Below, in pieces: positions 36,525-49,431 of a DNA stretch of 64,000 bases (the first letter of the stretch is position 1; each line of letters starts with the position of its first letter). Both the position numbers and the translations under genes were made by a program. A model generated the notes under the pieces. The model worked only from the letters and a program-made list of their open reading frames with translations, searched no databases and had not been told where the DNA came from. The stretch lies in the NCBI GenBank assembly GCA_963082875.1, contig OY720101.1:8432001-8496000 (forward strand), written 5' to 3'. Source of the stretch: Corella eumyota. Its lineage: Eukaryota; Chordata; Ascidiacea; Phlebobranchia; Corellidae.

Positions 36525-37505
36525 ATGTCCTACCGTCCCCGAGTGTATGTTGGGCATTTAAGCCACCGTGCCAGAGAAAGCGATGTAGATCGTTTTTTCC
36601 GGGGCTATGGAAAAGTGTCAGACATCATGTTGAAAAATGGTTTTGGATTTGTGGAATTTGAAGACATACGAGATGCGGAAGATGCAATTTATGAGCTTAA
36701 CGGTAAAGATCTTTGTGGGGATCGAGTTATGCTGGAAATTGCACGAGGAACACCTAGGGGAGCTGGAGGTGCTTTTGTTTCAGGATATGTGCCACCACCA
36801 GATGTGAGGGGACGTAATTCCCGACCATCATACAACCGCTATAATTCTAATGATCGCTATCGTGATTCTGATCGTTCTTATGACAAACATCGAAGTCGGA
36901 ATGGAAGTAGCTCTGGTAGCTATGGTGGGGGTAGACCTAGCAGCAACGGCTACAGGGTAGTTATTGAAAATTTGTCATCCAGAGTAACCTGGCAAGATTT
37001 AAAAGATCTTATGCGACCATATGGAGAAGTTACATTCGCTGATGCGCATCACTATCGCAAAAACGAAGGTGTTGTTGAGTATACTTGCAAGGAAGATGTG
37101 CGGGATGCAGTGGAGCACATGGATGGTAAAGAGATCAATGGAAGGAATATTCGATTAATTCCTGATCTTCCTCGAAGTAGTAGGTCAAGATCTAGATCCA
37201 GATCAAAAAGTGGAAGTCGCCACAGCTTTTCTCGTTCACGAAGTCATAGCAAGGATCGCCAAGGCAAGCGGTCTCGCAGCAAATCTCGATCATTAAGCTC
37301 TGAGCCAAAGCGATCACGGTCACCAAGAGAAAGAAATGGAAGATCTCACTCAAGGCATTCTGAGAGCCCTCCTCCAAAGAAGAAATCCTCAAGATCACGA
37401 TCTAATGATGTAAAAGAAACAAGATCCAGATCAAGAACACCCGAGACAAGATCTAGATCTAGAACACCACGCAGGAGTGGTTCAAGTCGTAGTCGCAGCC
37501 CTTAA
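36525..37505 (+). CDS. SR splicing factor of the SRSF4/5/6 type
   Basis: 326 residues in one uninterrupted exon. RRM1 (about residues 5-75) has VYVGHLS as RNP2 and [10 protein letters not shown] as RNP1. A Gly/Arg/Ser-rich hinge (about 80-140) is followed by a pseudo-RRM (about 142-215) with [15 protein letters not shown], the invariant SWQDLKD heptad of two-RRM SR proteins with Ser changed to Thr. An RS domain (about 220-326) is full of RS/SR dipeptides. It should bind exonic enhancers and recruit the spliceosome in the nucleus, regulated by SRPK/CLK phosphorylation. Vertebrate SRSF4/5/6 genes have introns in the coding region; this one has none, so intron loss or a fixed retrocopy should be considered. 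A poly(A) signal AATAAA lies near 37854. Confidence 0.95.
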   Translation: MSYRPRVYVGHLSHRARESDVDRFFRGYGKVSDIMLKNGFGFVEFEDIRDAEDAIYELNGKDLCGDRVMLEIARGTPRGAGGAFVSGYVPPPDVRGRNSRPSYNRYNSNDRYRDSDRSYDKHRSRNGSSSGSYGGGRPSSNGYRVVIENLSSRVTWQDLKDLMRPYGEVTFADAHHYRKNEGVVEYTCKEDVRDAVEHMDGKEINGRNIRLIPDLPRSSRSRSRSRSKSGSRHSFSRSRSHSKDRQGKRSRSKSRSLSSEPKRSRSPRERNGRSHSRHSESPPPKKKSSRSRSNDVKETRSRSRTPETRSRSRTPRRSGSSRSRSP

Positions 37506-38946
37506 ACATTTTTTTGAAAATGGATATTGCTTTGACTACATACTTTATGTCTTATTCGTTTATACATTAAACTGTAAACTTTTGTGACAATAATTAACAA
37601 AACAAAAACAATATTTAAATATTCACTGTTGTGTGAATGGGTTATTTTTTGTATATATATTGATAACCAACTTTGAAAGTTTTTTTAGTTAATAATTAGT
37701 CAAACTAATGGATGCGTATTTAAATTTTGCTTAAATTAACTAATATTAAAAAGAAAATTTAGTTGGTTCCGCCAATGACGGTTTAACTGCAATGGTATTT
37801 TATTAATTGATAACCTTTTTATGTCATGTAAATAGTGTTCAGTTCGATTTTTCAATAAAAACCCTTTTTAAAAAGTAATGTTTAAACACATTTATTTATC
37901 TGAATTACCCCTGTTGTTTTTGTTTACAAATTAGACTCAACCAATGCAACCAATGTATGAGCAATTCAATCAAACCAATCAATCAAATAAACCAATCAGT
38001 CAATCCTTTAAGGCCATTCTGTTACACCATGCAATTCAAATCAAATTCTAGAAAACCAAACAACCAATGCAAATCTAAAGCTGCCCATCTATATATATAG
38101 TTAAACAAACACATACACCCATTCACCAGTTTTAAATAAATAACACATTACTATTTACACAGACACTCAGGTTAATGACCTATTGTTGCCCACATTTAAT
38201 AATATTTTTTTAACAATTAATTTAACAATCCCATACCAGGTTACATTTATATTTGTATCAACCAATAAAGGTGTATATATATTACATAATTTAAAATTTT
38301 TAGTCATTGCTTCATATGGTAATGCAACTTTACCTTAATTAAACTAACAAATTTTATTCTAAGGCTCTTTTAATCAAATCTCTTTCAGCACATTTTTTGG
38401 TAATATGGCAAGTTCAAACTGAGAAATGATTGCAATGGATGATTAGGTAAGAGAATAATATATTCTTGTGACACCTAATGTGTGCATCATCACCTAACTG
38501 CACTATTTAAACTTAATTCTTAAATGTTTTAATAAAATCAATTTCCAACCACAACAATGGTTTATGTTAGGTGTCTTTATTAAAAAGCAGTTACAAAAAG
38601 TAAAAATTAATATCAAAAATAAGCATCATTTTGCAGTTTATATAACTATTTTTTTAGAGGCATATGGGCACTTATTTTGTAAAGAAATAACTTTAATTTA
38701 CAGTAGTTTTATACTGGTCAAAAATTAGCAACAAAATAATATATATAGCACAAAAATGGTTAGAAATGTAATCGAAGTGTAATCGATAACTTAATCCTTC
38801 ATAAAAAATTTCTGATTGGATCCTTATAAAGGAAACTGTAACCGATTGGGTATGAATTGCACTATATAAAAAATCCCGTAATATTTTGGTCAATACAAAA
38901 AGTATAAATGCTGCGTTTGATATGAGAAAACGAACAATGGTAGCGA
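37506..38946. other. Convergent spacer between the SR gene and the Shisa-like gene
   Basis: 3' UTRs of the two convergent genes. A low-complexity CAATCAA/ACCAAT-rich stretch lies at about 37930-38060. No coding frame seen. Confidence 0.5.
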
Positions 38947-40001
38947 TTAGTTGTTTAGTGCGAGTGATGAATAACTAGGTAAAAGCTCATGATCAAGCAT
39001 TGTCTGATGTTGATTGGCGGTCAGCGATTGGTCAAGGTCTTCATATTTTGGTGGCAAGTCGGTTAATCTGCTGGTTTGTTCATTTTGGTCCTCACAGTGG
39101 GAATGGTAATTAATTGTCTGAACACCATTGTTAGATGAAATTGTAATGTTTATACCAGTGCCAGCTTGTAGTGAATCGATTGGAATAGATAAGGTATGCA
39201 TAGTGCGGCCTGCAAAATAATATATTTTAACTTCTTTGTGGTGGTCATGTTATATATGTTTATTGGTGGTCACATTAAATCTGTTTACTTTTTAATTGGG
39301 CCATTTTTTTGAATTCCATTTTGTTGTTTAATAACATGGTATACATTTTTAAATTGTTACACAAAAACTAAATAGCGTAAGTTAAAAGCATACCTCTTCT
39401 TCTTGGAAAAATGGAACGTATGTAATTTTGATCAGGCAATCGACAGCAGTTGTGAATTGCAAAACCGCAAATAATAAAAAGAGCCAAGGCACCAAATGCA
39501 ATACCAACAATAGCACCAATACTTAAAAGTACAATAATTTGATTAAAAACATACTAGTTTTAAATTGGTCAACTACCAAACTTGTCTTTTATTTTATTTT
39601 GGGGGGTATAAATCTTCCACCTGAATGCTGCAGGTCTAAGGCTGTCGTAAGTTGCTGTTTTTTCAGTTATTCTTTTATCTGGAGAATGATCAACGTTCTG
39701 ACCATTCCGTAGTGCATTTCGAAAATGTTCGTTATCTATGGCATCCTTGAGTAACTCCGTAAAATTACAACATGTCCAAATTTTGTTATACATGCAACAC
39801 ATTTCGCATGATTCGGGATTACAATTGGTTATTGTTGAACCTAAATATTTAAAATAATAAAAATGTAGTTTTGCATGTAAAAAATTTTTAAAATGTGTAC
39901 TTGTAAATTCTTAACTTACTTGCACAATCATTGATCAAAATTGGAATAAAAACGGCGATAAAAAGAAAGCGGGAGCATGATACCAAATACTTGACAATCA
40001 T
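38947..40001 (-). CDS. Shisa/WBP1-like type I membrane protein with PPxY motif
   Basis: About 243 residues from four exons: 39920-40001, about 39582-39840, 39394-39521, 38947-39209. Signal peptide (FLFIAVFIPILINDCA), a small Cys-rich ectodomain (CNPESCEMCCMYNKIWTCC), then one TM (IGAIVGIAFGALALFIICGF) followed at once by a juxtamembrane HNCCRLP and a basic FPRRRG. The cytoplasmic tail contains LPPKYEDL, a PPxY motif for WW-domain/NEDD4-type ligases. This order (Cys-rich, TM, Pro/PPxY tail) is that of Shisa, WBP1 and VOPP1 proteins. The exon 2-3 junction needs a weak GTTTGG donor to keep frame; the stronger-looking GTAGTT donor five bases on would shift it. The specific subfamily is unsure. 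Confidence 0.7.
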
Positions 40002-40716
40002 CGCAAGCCTTGACTAGCTAAGTATCGAAGGCTTAACAACAGGTTCATTTAAATTCAAAAGAAAAATTCATTTTGCGTAAACGTCGTTGGTTGTTACTTC
40101 ATTGTGTAAAAAAACTATAGTTTGTTGTTTTTTTCTTTTAAAAACCACGAAGTTTTAACTAAAACACCACGCTTCTTGATATTTCCTACTTTTACACCAC
40201 ACAGTAAAATAAATTTATTAAAAAATGTAGGTGTTTTGTTTAAATTAAAACTTTTTAAAATTAATTAACGTAACATTTTTTAATTTGAAAATGATATGGT
40301 TTATGTAAATCGAAAAAATTTTCATATATCGAAATTAAAAATTTTCACGCCATAAAATATTTAAATTTAGGAGGATAAAAACATGCTTACGAAACATATG
40401 ATTTAGTACGCATGACATCATTCGCAGTTCAGTTATAAACTGTCTACGCTTGTTTAGCGACTCAATACAGGAGAACTTTGTCGATAAAAATTTACGATTT
40501 TACTTGCGTAAGCGATAATCACAATGGACTTTGAGCTAGGATTTAGACTCTGTACTACATCTCAAGCGTTTTTGTTGTTGTTTAATTCTTTCTTTAAATA
40601 AAACCCGAGTAAGTAAATAAGATAACTAATCAGTGTGGCGAAAAAAGAGTCGAGTAAAAGCGCAACAATAAACGTAAATGGCGTAAACGATTCTCGTCTT
40701 ATTATAAGCTCTAACG
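40002..40716. promoter_or_regulatory. Divergent region between the Shisa-like gene and VMP1
   Basis: The two genes start on opposite strands, so this 715-bp AT-rich stretch should hold both promoters. No coding frame or repeat recognised. Confidence 0.45.
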
Positions 40717-43700
40717 ATGTATTTCCTAAAATCTTTTGCCACCAGAAAGCTTAGGGGTTTTTCAAGTGGAAAATATTCGCCAATTTTACCGACGACCCAC
40801 CAAAGATCAGACAGTTTTAATCTGGGTGACGATACAAGCGTAGTTATTGAAACCGACGATCCTAATCAAACCAGACGTCTTAAAATTGAAACAAACGGTA
40901 ATTATTAATTTCTTGATAAAATATTTTTATCAAAACTCTTTGTTTTAGTGTTTTAAAGATTATATTTACTATTTCAGCTGTTTAGTACTTTTGCTAAATC
41001 TTTTAAGTTATAAAGTGTATGTTTTTGTGTTAAAATTATATTTTTAATAAGGTTTGTGTTTAAATAAATATGTTTTTTTATGTTCAAATATATATGTGTA
41101 GTATTTTTTTGATTATAGGAAATATATATGTATAACAACACACAGGCATAAAATAAAAGACTCTTTGGGATGTAACAGCTTTAATTTACACGTTTTTGTT
41201 TGTAAATTGTGACTATTACAAATGTAGTTGTAAATATTATAAACAAACAATATTGTTTTAAGGAGGAATGAAAATGACACAAGATACTGTTATGGAGGAG
41301 TTGAAAATAAAAGACAGGGAAGAAAGAAGCAATTTGGTGTTATGGAAGCATCCAATTACGACCTTACATTATTTTATATTGGAAACTGTGATAAAGCTAT
41401 TTCAGTCATTTACTAAGTAATTTATTTGAAATTTTTATTTTCGTGTTTATTATTGTGCAAGAGGCAAAACTTATAATTAGTTTTAAATTGTTTTGTAAAC
41501 AAAATTATTTCATTAGTTTATGGTTTTATTACTCACAGTTTCCTATAAAAGTCAACTAATTTAGGTTTTAATCATACCAAATGAATTATTTATTTGTTGT
41601 TTTGAACTTTTAATAACATAACAATTTTTGCATTTCACAGTAATGTAAAACCTTTTTAAAAAAAAAATTGTAAATATTTTTTGCAGGTTAATGGAAAGAA
41701 AACGACTTGTTTTTGTGTTATTTGTTTTATTTATTTTCACTGTTTTGTTGTATAGCATTGAAGGGCCTCACACAGAAGTAAGTGATTTAAAAATTATAAA
41801 TTTGTTAAAGTACCTACATTAAATATAAAGCCAAGGTTTATTTATAAATTATATGCATTGGTATTATGTTGTTATGGCTTTTGTTTCGACAAATTGTATA
41901 GGTTGATTTGTCTACTTAACAAAACGTGGTAGATAGGTCTATTTTGTCTATTAATTTATTTTTTGATACTGGATATTTATTTGATATTCTGGTTTTGTTA
42001 CATATTTTTTATATATATAACACATTTTTTTTAAATTATCATGGTTTTTCTTGGTTGCTTAAACCATGCTACAAACTGTGTTTCTTTTAAGTCTTCATGT
42101 GAAAAAAAATTATTCGCTTTGCAAAAATTTGTGTTTGTGTCTTTATAGTATTTTTACACATGGAAAAAGGAGTTGTCATGGTGTGGGTATTGGGTTGGAC
42201 TTGGTATCTTATCATCAGTAGGTTTGGGAACTGGTTTGCATACTTTTTTGTTGTATCTCGGTCCCCATATTGCTGCTGTAACTTTAGCTGCGTTCGAATG
42301 TATGTCGGTTGACTTTCCAGAGCCACCCTATCCTGACCAGTGAGTAGTTAATGATTCTGTATTTGTCCCCAAACTTTAAAATACTCTTTGAATTTATTTG
42401 TCTTATGTCATTGCCATGATTTTTTATACTTTTATGTAAAAAAAATGTGTACATATCCATTGTTTGCCTTGATTTTTTTGCCAACAAATTAATAAAAAAA
42501 AATTGTTTAAAATTTTTATATATTTATAAATATGAAATATAAGACTAAACTATTTATTTTCGTAATATATTCTAGTTTGGAACATTTAAATTTCTCCTTT
42601 TAGGATTGTATGTCCAGAAGTAGAAGGTACAACAATGACATTGTGGACGATTATTAGTAAAGTAAGAGTGGAGGCTTTCATGTGGGTGAGTATCTGTTTG
42701 TTTTAATGTTAATTTAAAAATTGGGTTAATGTAATACCTTAAAAATAACTATTTTTAATTTATTATGAAAATGTTTTCTTGAATATTTAAACCTTTTTTT
42801 AAATAATTTTTTTTTTATTTTTATTGATAAATAATTTTTTTTTTTATAAAACTTAATTTATTTATTAAGTTATTTTTTAGGGAGTAGGAACAGCAATCGG
42901 AGAGCTCCCTCCCTACTTCATGGCTCGCGCTGCCGCTCTCTCTGGGATTGATCCTGATGATGAGGAGTATGATGAAGCTGCTCAGATGTTTGACGAAGAG
43001 GAGAATCTGGAGGATCAATCCCTAAGCATGAGAGCAAAATTAATGATGAAAAAAATAGTTCAGAAAGCAGGATTTTTTGGAATTCTTCTGTGTGCCTCGG
43101 TAGCCTAATTATTCTTTTAAATTTTTTTATTAATTTCTTTATTTAAGTTTATTTTTGATTCTATGTAGTTTTTTTGTTAATAAATGAAAATTTTTAATAG
43201 AAAGTGCATAAAGTATATATATCATTTTTTGGGTATATATTTAAAATTTAATATTTAAGCTATAGAATAACATTAATTGTTAAATGCTTTCATTATTATA
43301 TAAAAAGTTCGTTGTTTTTTAGATTCCAAATCCATTGTTTGATTTAGCTGGTATCACTTGCGGCCATTTTCTTGTACCGTTTTGGACATTTTTTGGTGCC
43401 ACTGTGATAGGAAAAGCAATAATTAAAATGCACATTCAAAAAATTTTTGTTGTCATGACGTTTAGTAAACACCATGTTGAAATGCTTGTTGGCCTTATGG
43501 GGTAAGTGTACAAATAAATCTTAAATTATCCAAGTTAAACAATATGAAATTTAGCATTAAGATTGGTTGTATAATTGACAGGTGGTTTAAACACTTAAGA
43601 TGGGTATTTTTATCTTCTTATTTTTACAAACTGTATCTGATATTAACTAGATGGATGATGTGTTATTTTTTTGAACCAAACTGTAGAAGTATTTTAAAGA

Positions 43701-44443
43701 AAGAGTAGTTTTATATAGAAAAAAAATACAAAACTGTTTTAGTTTATTATCTATAAAAAAGGCTAATGAGAAATATAAGAAACAGAAAAATAAACAAAGG
43801 AATTTTGCATCTAAAGTTTATGAGAAGGCAAAATAGTTTGAAAATTTTAGTCAAAGAAGTTATTTTTAAAACCTTAGACTTTAGTAGTGTTCAAAATATA
43901 CCTTTGTTTGTACCATATATTACACTGTGTTTATTTTTAGATATCTTCCTTTTGTTGGTACAACCCTTCAATCTCCATTTAACGACTTTTTAAAAAAACA
44001 AAAAGAAAATTTACATCATAAGCCTGGAAGTCATATTTCATCGGTGAGTAATATTTTACATAGAAAATATAACAAAAATTCTGATATAATCTTTATTATG
44101 ACTTTGTTAATGTTTGTTAAACTAATATAAATCTATTGTTACAATTTTTTTGGGAGCTTAACTACATAAGGTCCTGGGTTCGAATGCAACTGCTCCCATG
44201 TTATGACACCACATTAGGTTCCGGGATTGATACCCATTGATTCCATACTGTTTAAAACTATAACATATATTTTTATTTAAAATGTTAATTTTACTCTAGA
44301 GTGATAGTTGGCTGGCTTGGGTATTTGAAAAGTTAATTATTGTCATGGTTTTATACTTTGTAATTTCGATCGTCAATTCAATGGCTCAAACTTACATGGC
44401 GAAGAAACAAAAATTAGCAAGAGAACAAAAAGTCTTCAAATAA
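40717..44443 (+). CDS. VMP1: Vacuole membrane protein 1 (ER scramblase VMP1)
   Basis: 447 residues from nine exons: 40717-40897, 41263-41416, 41687-41777, 42149-42339, 42604-42685, 42881-43099, 43323-43501, 43941-44043, 44300-44443, with consistent phases. VMP1 is an ER multi-spanning lipid scramblase needed for autophagosome and lipoprotein formation. Hallmarks: [35 protein letters not shown], the VTT/DedA domain core [19 protein letters not shown], then [20 protein letters not shown] and [20 protein letters not shown], and [17 protein letters not shown]. The C-terminus is Lys-rich ([10 protein letters not shown]), a possible ER-retention signal. About 40 residues longer than human VMP1, mostly at a Ser/Thr-rich N-terminus. 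Confidence 0.97.
44150..44260 (+). repeat. Possible tRNA-like SINE fragment in the last VMP1 intron
   Basis: Contains GGTCCTGGGTTCGAATGCAA, which resembles a pol III B-box, and a second GGTTCCGGGATTGATACCCA. No clear match to the SINE family found elsewhere in the window. Low confidence. Confidence 0.3.
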
Positions 44444-45038
44444 AACCACTAGTAACAAAAAGGTAAGTTTTTTTGTTCGACCGTTTTTAATACATAGTTT
44501 AATAGTAATTTACCTTTTTTTTTTAATTCCAATTTGTGGTTCATTTAAATTGTAACCAACAGAAGCCAATTTTACGTTGCCTATGCTGGTTTTTGATTAT
44601 GTTAAAATAAATTTATTTGTTGTTTTATATTTTTCTAGTTTGTAACTTATGTTTTTTGCACTTTTTTAAATTTGTAATTTTAAAATCTGTTCGTTTTTTT
44701 AATCTAAACCAACTTTAAATTTTTTTTGTTTTAGGTAATTTGAATTAGTTTTATGTCAAAGAAGTATTAAGATATTCCTTTAAAATTTAAAAAAAATTCC
44801 ATGTCATATTGATGTTCATTGTTATCCTATGCACCTTCAAATCTTGATCAGGTCTATGCAGTTCAAATGAATTCGGAAATTTCTCTTCTGATCTAAACTA
44901 ATTGCCTTTTTTTCTTAGTTCAAGTTTTTAAAATGGGTGTCTCGAATTTTTTGTTTCTTTTTGTTGGTTTTATGTTTTTATTGTTATATGAAGTGTGCAA
45001 TGTGAAACCTGACTACGCTTGTAGCACTGTTTGGGTTT
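44444..45038. other. VMP1 3' region
   Basis: T-rich. The stop codon is followed by GGTAAGTTT at 44460-44468, a possible donor for a 3' UTR intron. No coding frame seen. Confidence 0.4.
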
Positions 45039-45224
45039 TTAAGAAATTATTAAACGAGTATCTCGTGTTAGTGTTGTTAAACTTGGCCACAAAAACATCA
45101 TAAAGAGTTGCGCTCCGGCAATGCTTAAGTTACAGAACCAGAATATTTTCCAGTAACTATTGTTTTTGCCAATTATTTTTAAATAGCGGCTTCCACTGTC
45201 TAAAGATTTTGATTTGAAACTCAT
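45039..45224 (-). CDS. Possible 61-residue single-pass membrane micro-protein
   Basis: Opens MSFKSKSLDSGSRYLKIIGK, then one hydrophobic segment (FWFCNLSIAGAQLFMMFLW), then a short polar tail. Its basic N-terminus with a single TM looks like a small mitochondrial inner-membrane subunit, but I cannot match it to a family. It lies between VMP1 and the G-gamma gene, and no adjoining exons were found. It could be a chance frame. Confidence 0.35.
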   Translation of the reverse strand: MSFKSKSLDSGSRYLKIIGKNNSYWKIFWFCNLSIAGAQLFMMFLWPSLTTLTRDTRLIIS

Positions 45225-45740
45225 TTTTAAAGTTAAATATTAAGCCTTTTTACCGGGTAAACCCATTTACTGCGTTGTCTACTAAATGTTAGTTTGTATG
45301 CAAATCAAACGCTACTATGTGTAAACTAGGCAAACCTATTGGTTAAGAATTAAACGTTATATATAACGCTGATGTAATAAAGCTCACATACAGTGATACA
45401 GCCTATTCACAAAACAATAACTTAAATATTCTTATATTTGTTGACATCAATACACGACCGTGTATGGCGAAACAAAAACAAACTACACAAAAAAACGCAT
45501 TTTTAAGCTACACTAAAACAATAAAATATATAGCTCTTGAATGGAAAAGCCGCAATGCATTAAAGGGGTTTGGTCGAAAGGTTGTTTATCAAATTCGATA
45601 TTCGAATTTAAAATGATATGTACAAAACCTAGTCGAAAGCACAGGAATATCTTAGTATTATGTGCTGTGTAGTGAATCAGTTAATGATATTTAGTTTGTT
45701 AGGATAGGGTCTGCCATAGGAAGTCATTGTTTTTGGTTCG
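45225..45740. other. Spacer left of the G-gamma gene
   Basis: No coding frame. Includes the presumed 3' UTR of the minus-strand G-gamma gene. Confidence 0.4.
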
Positions 45741-46589
45741 TCAGAATATAACACAGTCTTTCTTTTCGATGTATGGATTTGTTTTTGAATCAATACCAAT
45801 AATTAAAGGGTCGACCGATAAGTTCTCGACAATGTATTCCATTACAGCTTTGCAGCCTTCCGATGTCTAAAAATTGCAAAAAAAATAGTTAGCGTCATTT
45901 TATTAAAGTTTAGCTTAGTCCAGGCAGAGGCAGGTTGTTAGACCCTTAGTAGAAAAGATTACGTAATGTTTATCCCATATAGTGCTTCGTAATTAACGCG
46001 TTTTTTACTTCAAAAATGTTTGGTTGTTGAAATTATGTAATTTGATTTACTTTTTAAAAGAGTTCATTAGTGTAATTTATCGTAAAAACCTGTTTGGTTT
46101 TTAATTTATTATTTATAGAATCTCGGCAAGGACTAGAAAACTTTAATAATGCACGAAGAAATTAGTTTAAGTGCTTAAGGTCGATTTTCCCACACACGCT
46201 CTATTGACTATCTTAATTGTTATTGCCCTGGTAATTTGATGTGGAATTGACAGAGAAATTTAGGCTTAAATATATGATAAAAACACCCTACGTTTTTTAA
46301 AATGTAAATGTATTACATACAACAACGTTTACAAAAAATTCCGCAGTTTTTTACTAATATTATCATCAATAACATGGCATTATGCTAACACCGAAATCTG
46401 CTGAAGCGAAAATACAATGCCTAACCGCAATCTTCTGCTTACAAAACAGAACACTATTATATTAATTAAGAAGCTTAATTTATAACTTACCTTGCATCTT
46501 GCAATGCCAGATTCCCTTCTTAGTTGCTCTATATAAACTTTCAGTTCGTTTGGTCCCATGGCTAAAAACGGGTCTTCTTCTTCTGACAT
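45741..46589 (-). CDS. Heterotrimeric G-protein gamma subunit
   Basis: 74 residues from two exons, 46491-46589 and 45741-45866, joined in phase 0. Forms the G-beta-gamma dimer at the plasma membrane. Helix 1 reads GPNELKVYIEQLRRESGIAR and helix 2 GCKAVMEYIVENLSVDPL. NPY is followed by IEKKDCVIF, ending in a CaaX box (CVIF) for prenylation. The intron position in the first helix-loop fits vertebrate GNG genes. The terminal Phe is unlike the Leu of most geranylgeranylated gamma subunits and could allow farnesylation. Orthology to a particular GNG is not clear. Confidence 0.92.
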
Positions 46590-49431
46590 TTTGATTTTTT
46601 TTTTTTTAATAATTTAACTAATACCCAATAAAAACCTAAAATAAAAAATGTTAAAAGTAAAAAGTGCGTATGTTTTTTTTTGCCAATCTAAAACCTAAAA
46701 ATTGTTTAGTTTTGCTAAAAACTTCCACCCATATGTTCAAAAGCTGGCTGTTTGCTAGTTTTTTGCAGATCGTTATTTTAGTTCAATTTTTGTTTATTGC
46801 TTGTGTGTACAAATGAGTGGTTTCGGTTCTAGGCGACTTGTTTTATATGGGTTTTGGTACTAACTGTACACATTAGATTTATTTAAACATTACACATTGT
46901 TATAATAATGAATGCACTTTTTAAAATATTTACAGGTTTAAAAACAAATTCGTAAAATTTTAGGTGTAATCCTGACCGGACATTACTTTTGTCTAAAAAA
47001 ACTGGCAACTGACTAGATTGTTTAAAATTTTAACATATTTTTACACTTCTTTGGTGGTCATGCAATTTTGTAAAATAACAAGTTGATACTACACCTTAGG
47101 AAACCTTTATCACTAAACTAAACATTTTGTTGTTAGTTACTAATTTCTAATTCGCTTTCAAGCCTAATGATATGTTAGGTAGGTATTCTACAATGCCGCC
47201 AACAAACCCTTCTTCTTTACTACACTTATTTTTTTCGGGTGATAGACCTTGGTTCTTGCCGAAGTATTCTGTAATGAATGATAATATTTTTGTATTTACA
47301 CAGGCTTAGTTGCGTTAAATCGATAAAGTATTGCATTTCACGGCCCTTTTTCTCCTTATGCGTGCACCCAATTCGAATGAACACAGATCATGCGTGAACT
47401 GTAAACTATTTCATTGTCATTGTCCCATATCGACTCTACGAATTTTCCTACTGTATTTTTGCAACTATGCTATTTCTAATTTCTAAGAATTTTCAGGAAA
47501 TTGTTATTTGCTCAGCTTTCTAAACACATTCCCTTGCATTGATTTATAACGGGCTTCTTAATTACAACAGTCCATTAAAATACTTAACTCTGTATTTAAA
47601 ACAAATTATAATGGATTACATATCCTAAAGCATAGGGTCACGCACAAATGGATAATCTTTTAAATAATGAAAAAAAATCAGATTAAAAAAACTTTCTCTC
47701 TTATAAAACCGTATATTGTTATGGCACAAGTTTTTTTCTTTCTTAAAATCAAAAATTCATTCCAAATAAATCAGAAAAAATATTGATCCAAAGTTCTTGT
47801 AGTTTTATTTGTAGTTATATAATAATGTACACAATGCGTTCTCGTATACTCATTATGATAAATTACAACGGGGAATCAAAAATCCCTTAGCTGGATCGAT
47901 TATATTTTTCATTTCGAGAACATCTTAAAAAAGCAAGGCATATGTTTATATGACGATTTAAACTAGGCCTAACTTCAATCTTATCTTTAAAATCCTCTAT
48001 AAAATCAATAAACACTTTGCACTAAGCGCCTTTGGCAAGTAATATAGACTTATGTTATCACGATTTTCTGTAATCCACTATAAGTACGTCTTTAAGAGCT
48101 ATCGTTTTATGGTTGTTCTTTTCTTATAACTTTTCTTAAAATTTCGCGGATTTTTAAAGTTCAACAAATTCATGTTCGATCAACAGTCTAAATATAGCCT
48201 CGGCTAAAAATCCCCCTATTTGAGCGATTGCATAACATTTTTAAACTTTAGCAACTAATTTCTTATGCGTTTTTTTTGTAAGCGTTATATTAATACTTAA
48301 CTATTATCCATTTTAGGGCTTTATATATTCTTGGGTAAGACATTGCTATTATTAGACACATAATCAAGCCTGTTTACGCATTTAGGTATTTCAATTGGAG
48401 TTAAGCACCGTAACCATATTCATTTCGAAGCCTTTAAATAGTCTGTCATGCAGTTGCTTTAAACACATTTAAAATCCACAACACTAAACTAACTCACTAC
48501 GCTAACGTCATTTTTAGTGTTGCCCACTTGCAGAAAAAAACCGTATGATTGCTGAATTCCGTTGACTAGTATTATATACCTGCTGCTATACGCCCCAAGT
48601 CAGCGTTGACGGAAGTCTATCAAAAAAAGGTTCACAGGTCATTTGACGTTCTTTAATTATTTATAGGTATGTGATTTAGTGGGTGGTTATACTGAGAAGG
48701 ATATGCGTGTCATTAACCGGCCGACGCGTATATTTTCACGAAGTATCCTATTTGATTCAATTGCAATTAAAAAATAGACAGCCCATGTTTTTTCCTTGAT
48801 TAGACATGTTTTGATTAATTAAATTAAATATTGTCGTAAACACATTTTTTAACTATTTTTCTCGTTGGACTTCCTTTATTTTTGGTAGAAATTGAATTGA
48901 AGCGTTATATTGTGTTCAAGGAACTGCCAATCAAAAATTTTGTATTTCCATGTTCTTTTTGTATCTAAATTTGTTATATGCAGTGGGTAGCATTAGCATA
49001 TAGTATAATACACAACTTCCTTGTTAAGTCTGTTGTTATGATTTTATTAAAATAGTTCTATTGAGGTGTTTTTTATAAAAAAATGTAAGTAACCAATTTA
49101 AACTAACATTTTGTAAAATTAAAATTATACAATTTTTTTTTGATATTTTAATATATATTTTTTCGGGCTCATTGTCTATACAATTTTATTGAACATTAGT
49201 GCACATTAAAAATAAATAAAAAAATATTTGTTTAAAATAATGTAATTTTATATGAAAAAGAGTTGCTATATGCAGTGGGAAGTATTTAAAAGATTAGGCA
49301 CAAATGTGAAGTAACTATTTTTATCTATATTTTTACATTGGCAAAAATATTAAATTACCTATTTTTATTATTTGTTCAAGTTCATCAAAACAATTTGTTA
49401 TTAAATCTATTTTACATAAAACTGGTATTTT
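46590..49431. other. Long spacer between the G-gamma and SLC5A genes
   Basis: About 2.8 kb without a recognised gene; it holds the G-gamma promoter and the SLC5A 3' UTR. Two short coding-like stretches occur on the minus strand: about 47366-47452 (ESIWDNDNEIVYSS in one frame) and 47153-47265 (EEGFVGGIVEYLPN in one frame) after a TTACAG acceptor-like site. They could be exons of an unrecognised gene or chance. Confidence 0.35.

Noticed and set aside
39577-39582. GTAGTT donor for exon 2 of the Shisa-like gene
   Set aside because: It shifts the next exons out of the frame that encodes the TM segment and PPxY tail; a weaker donor at 39581 fits better.
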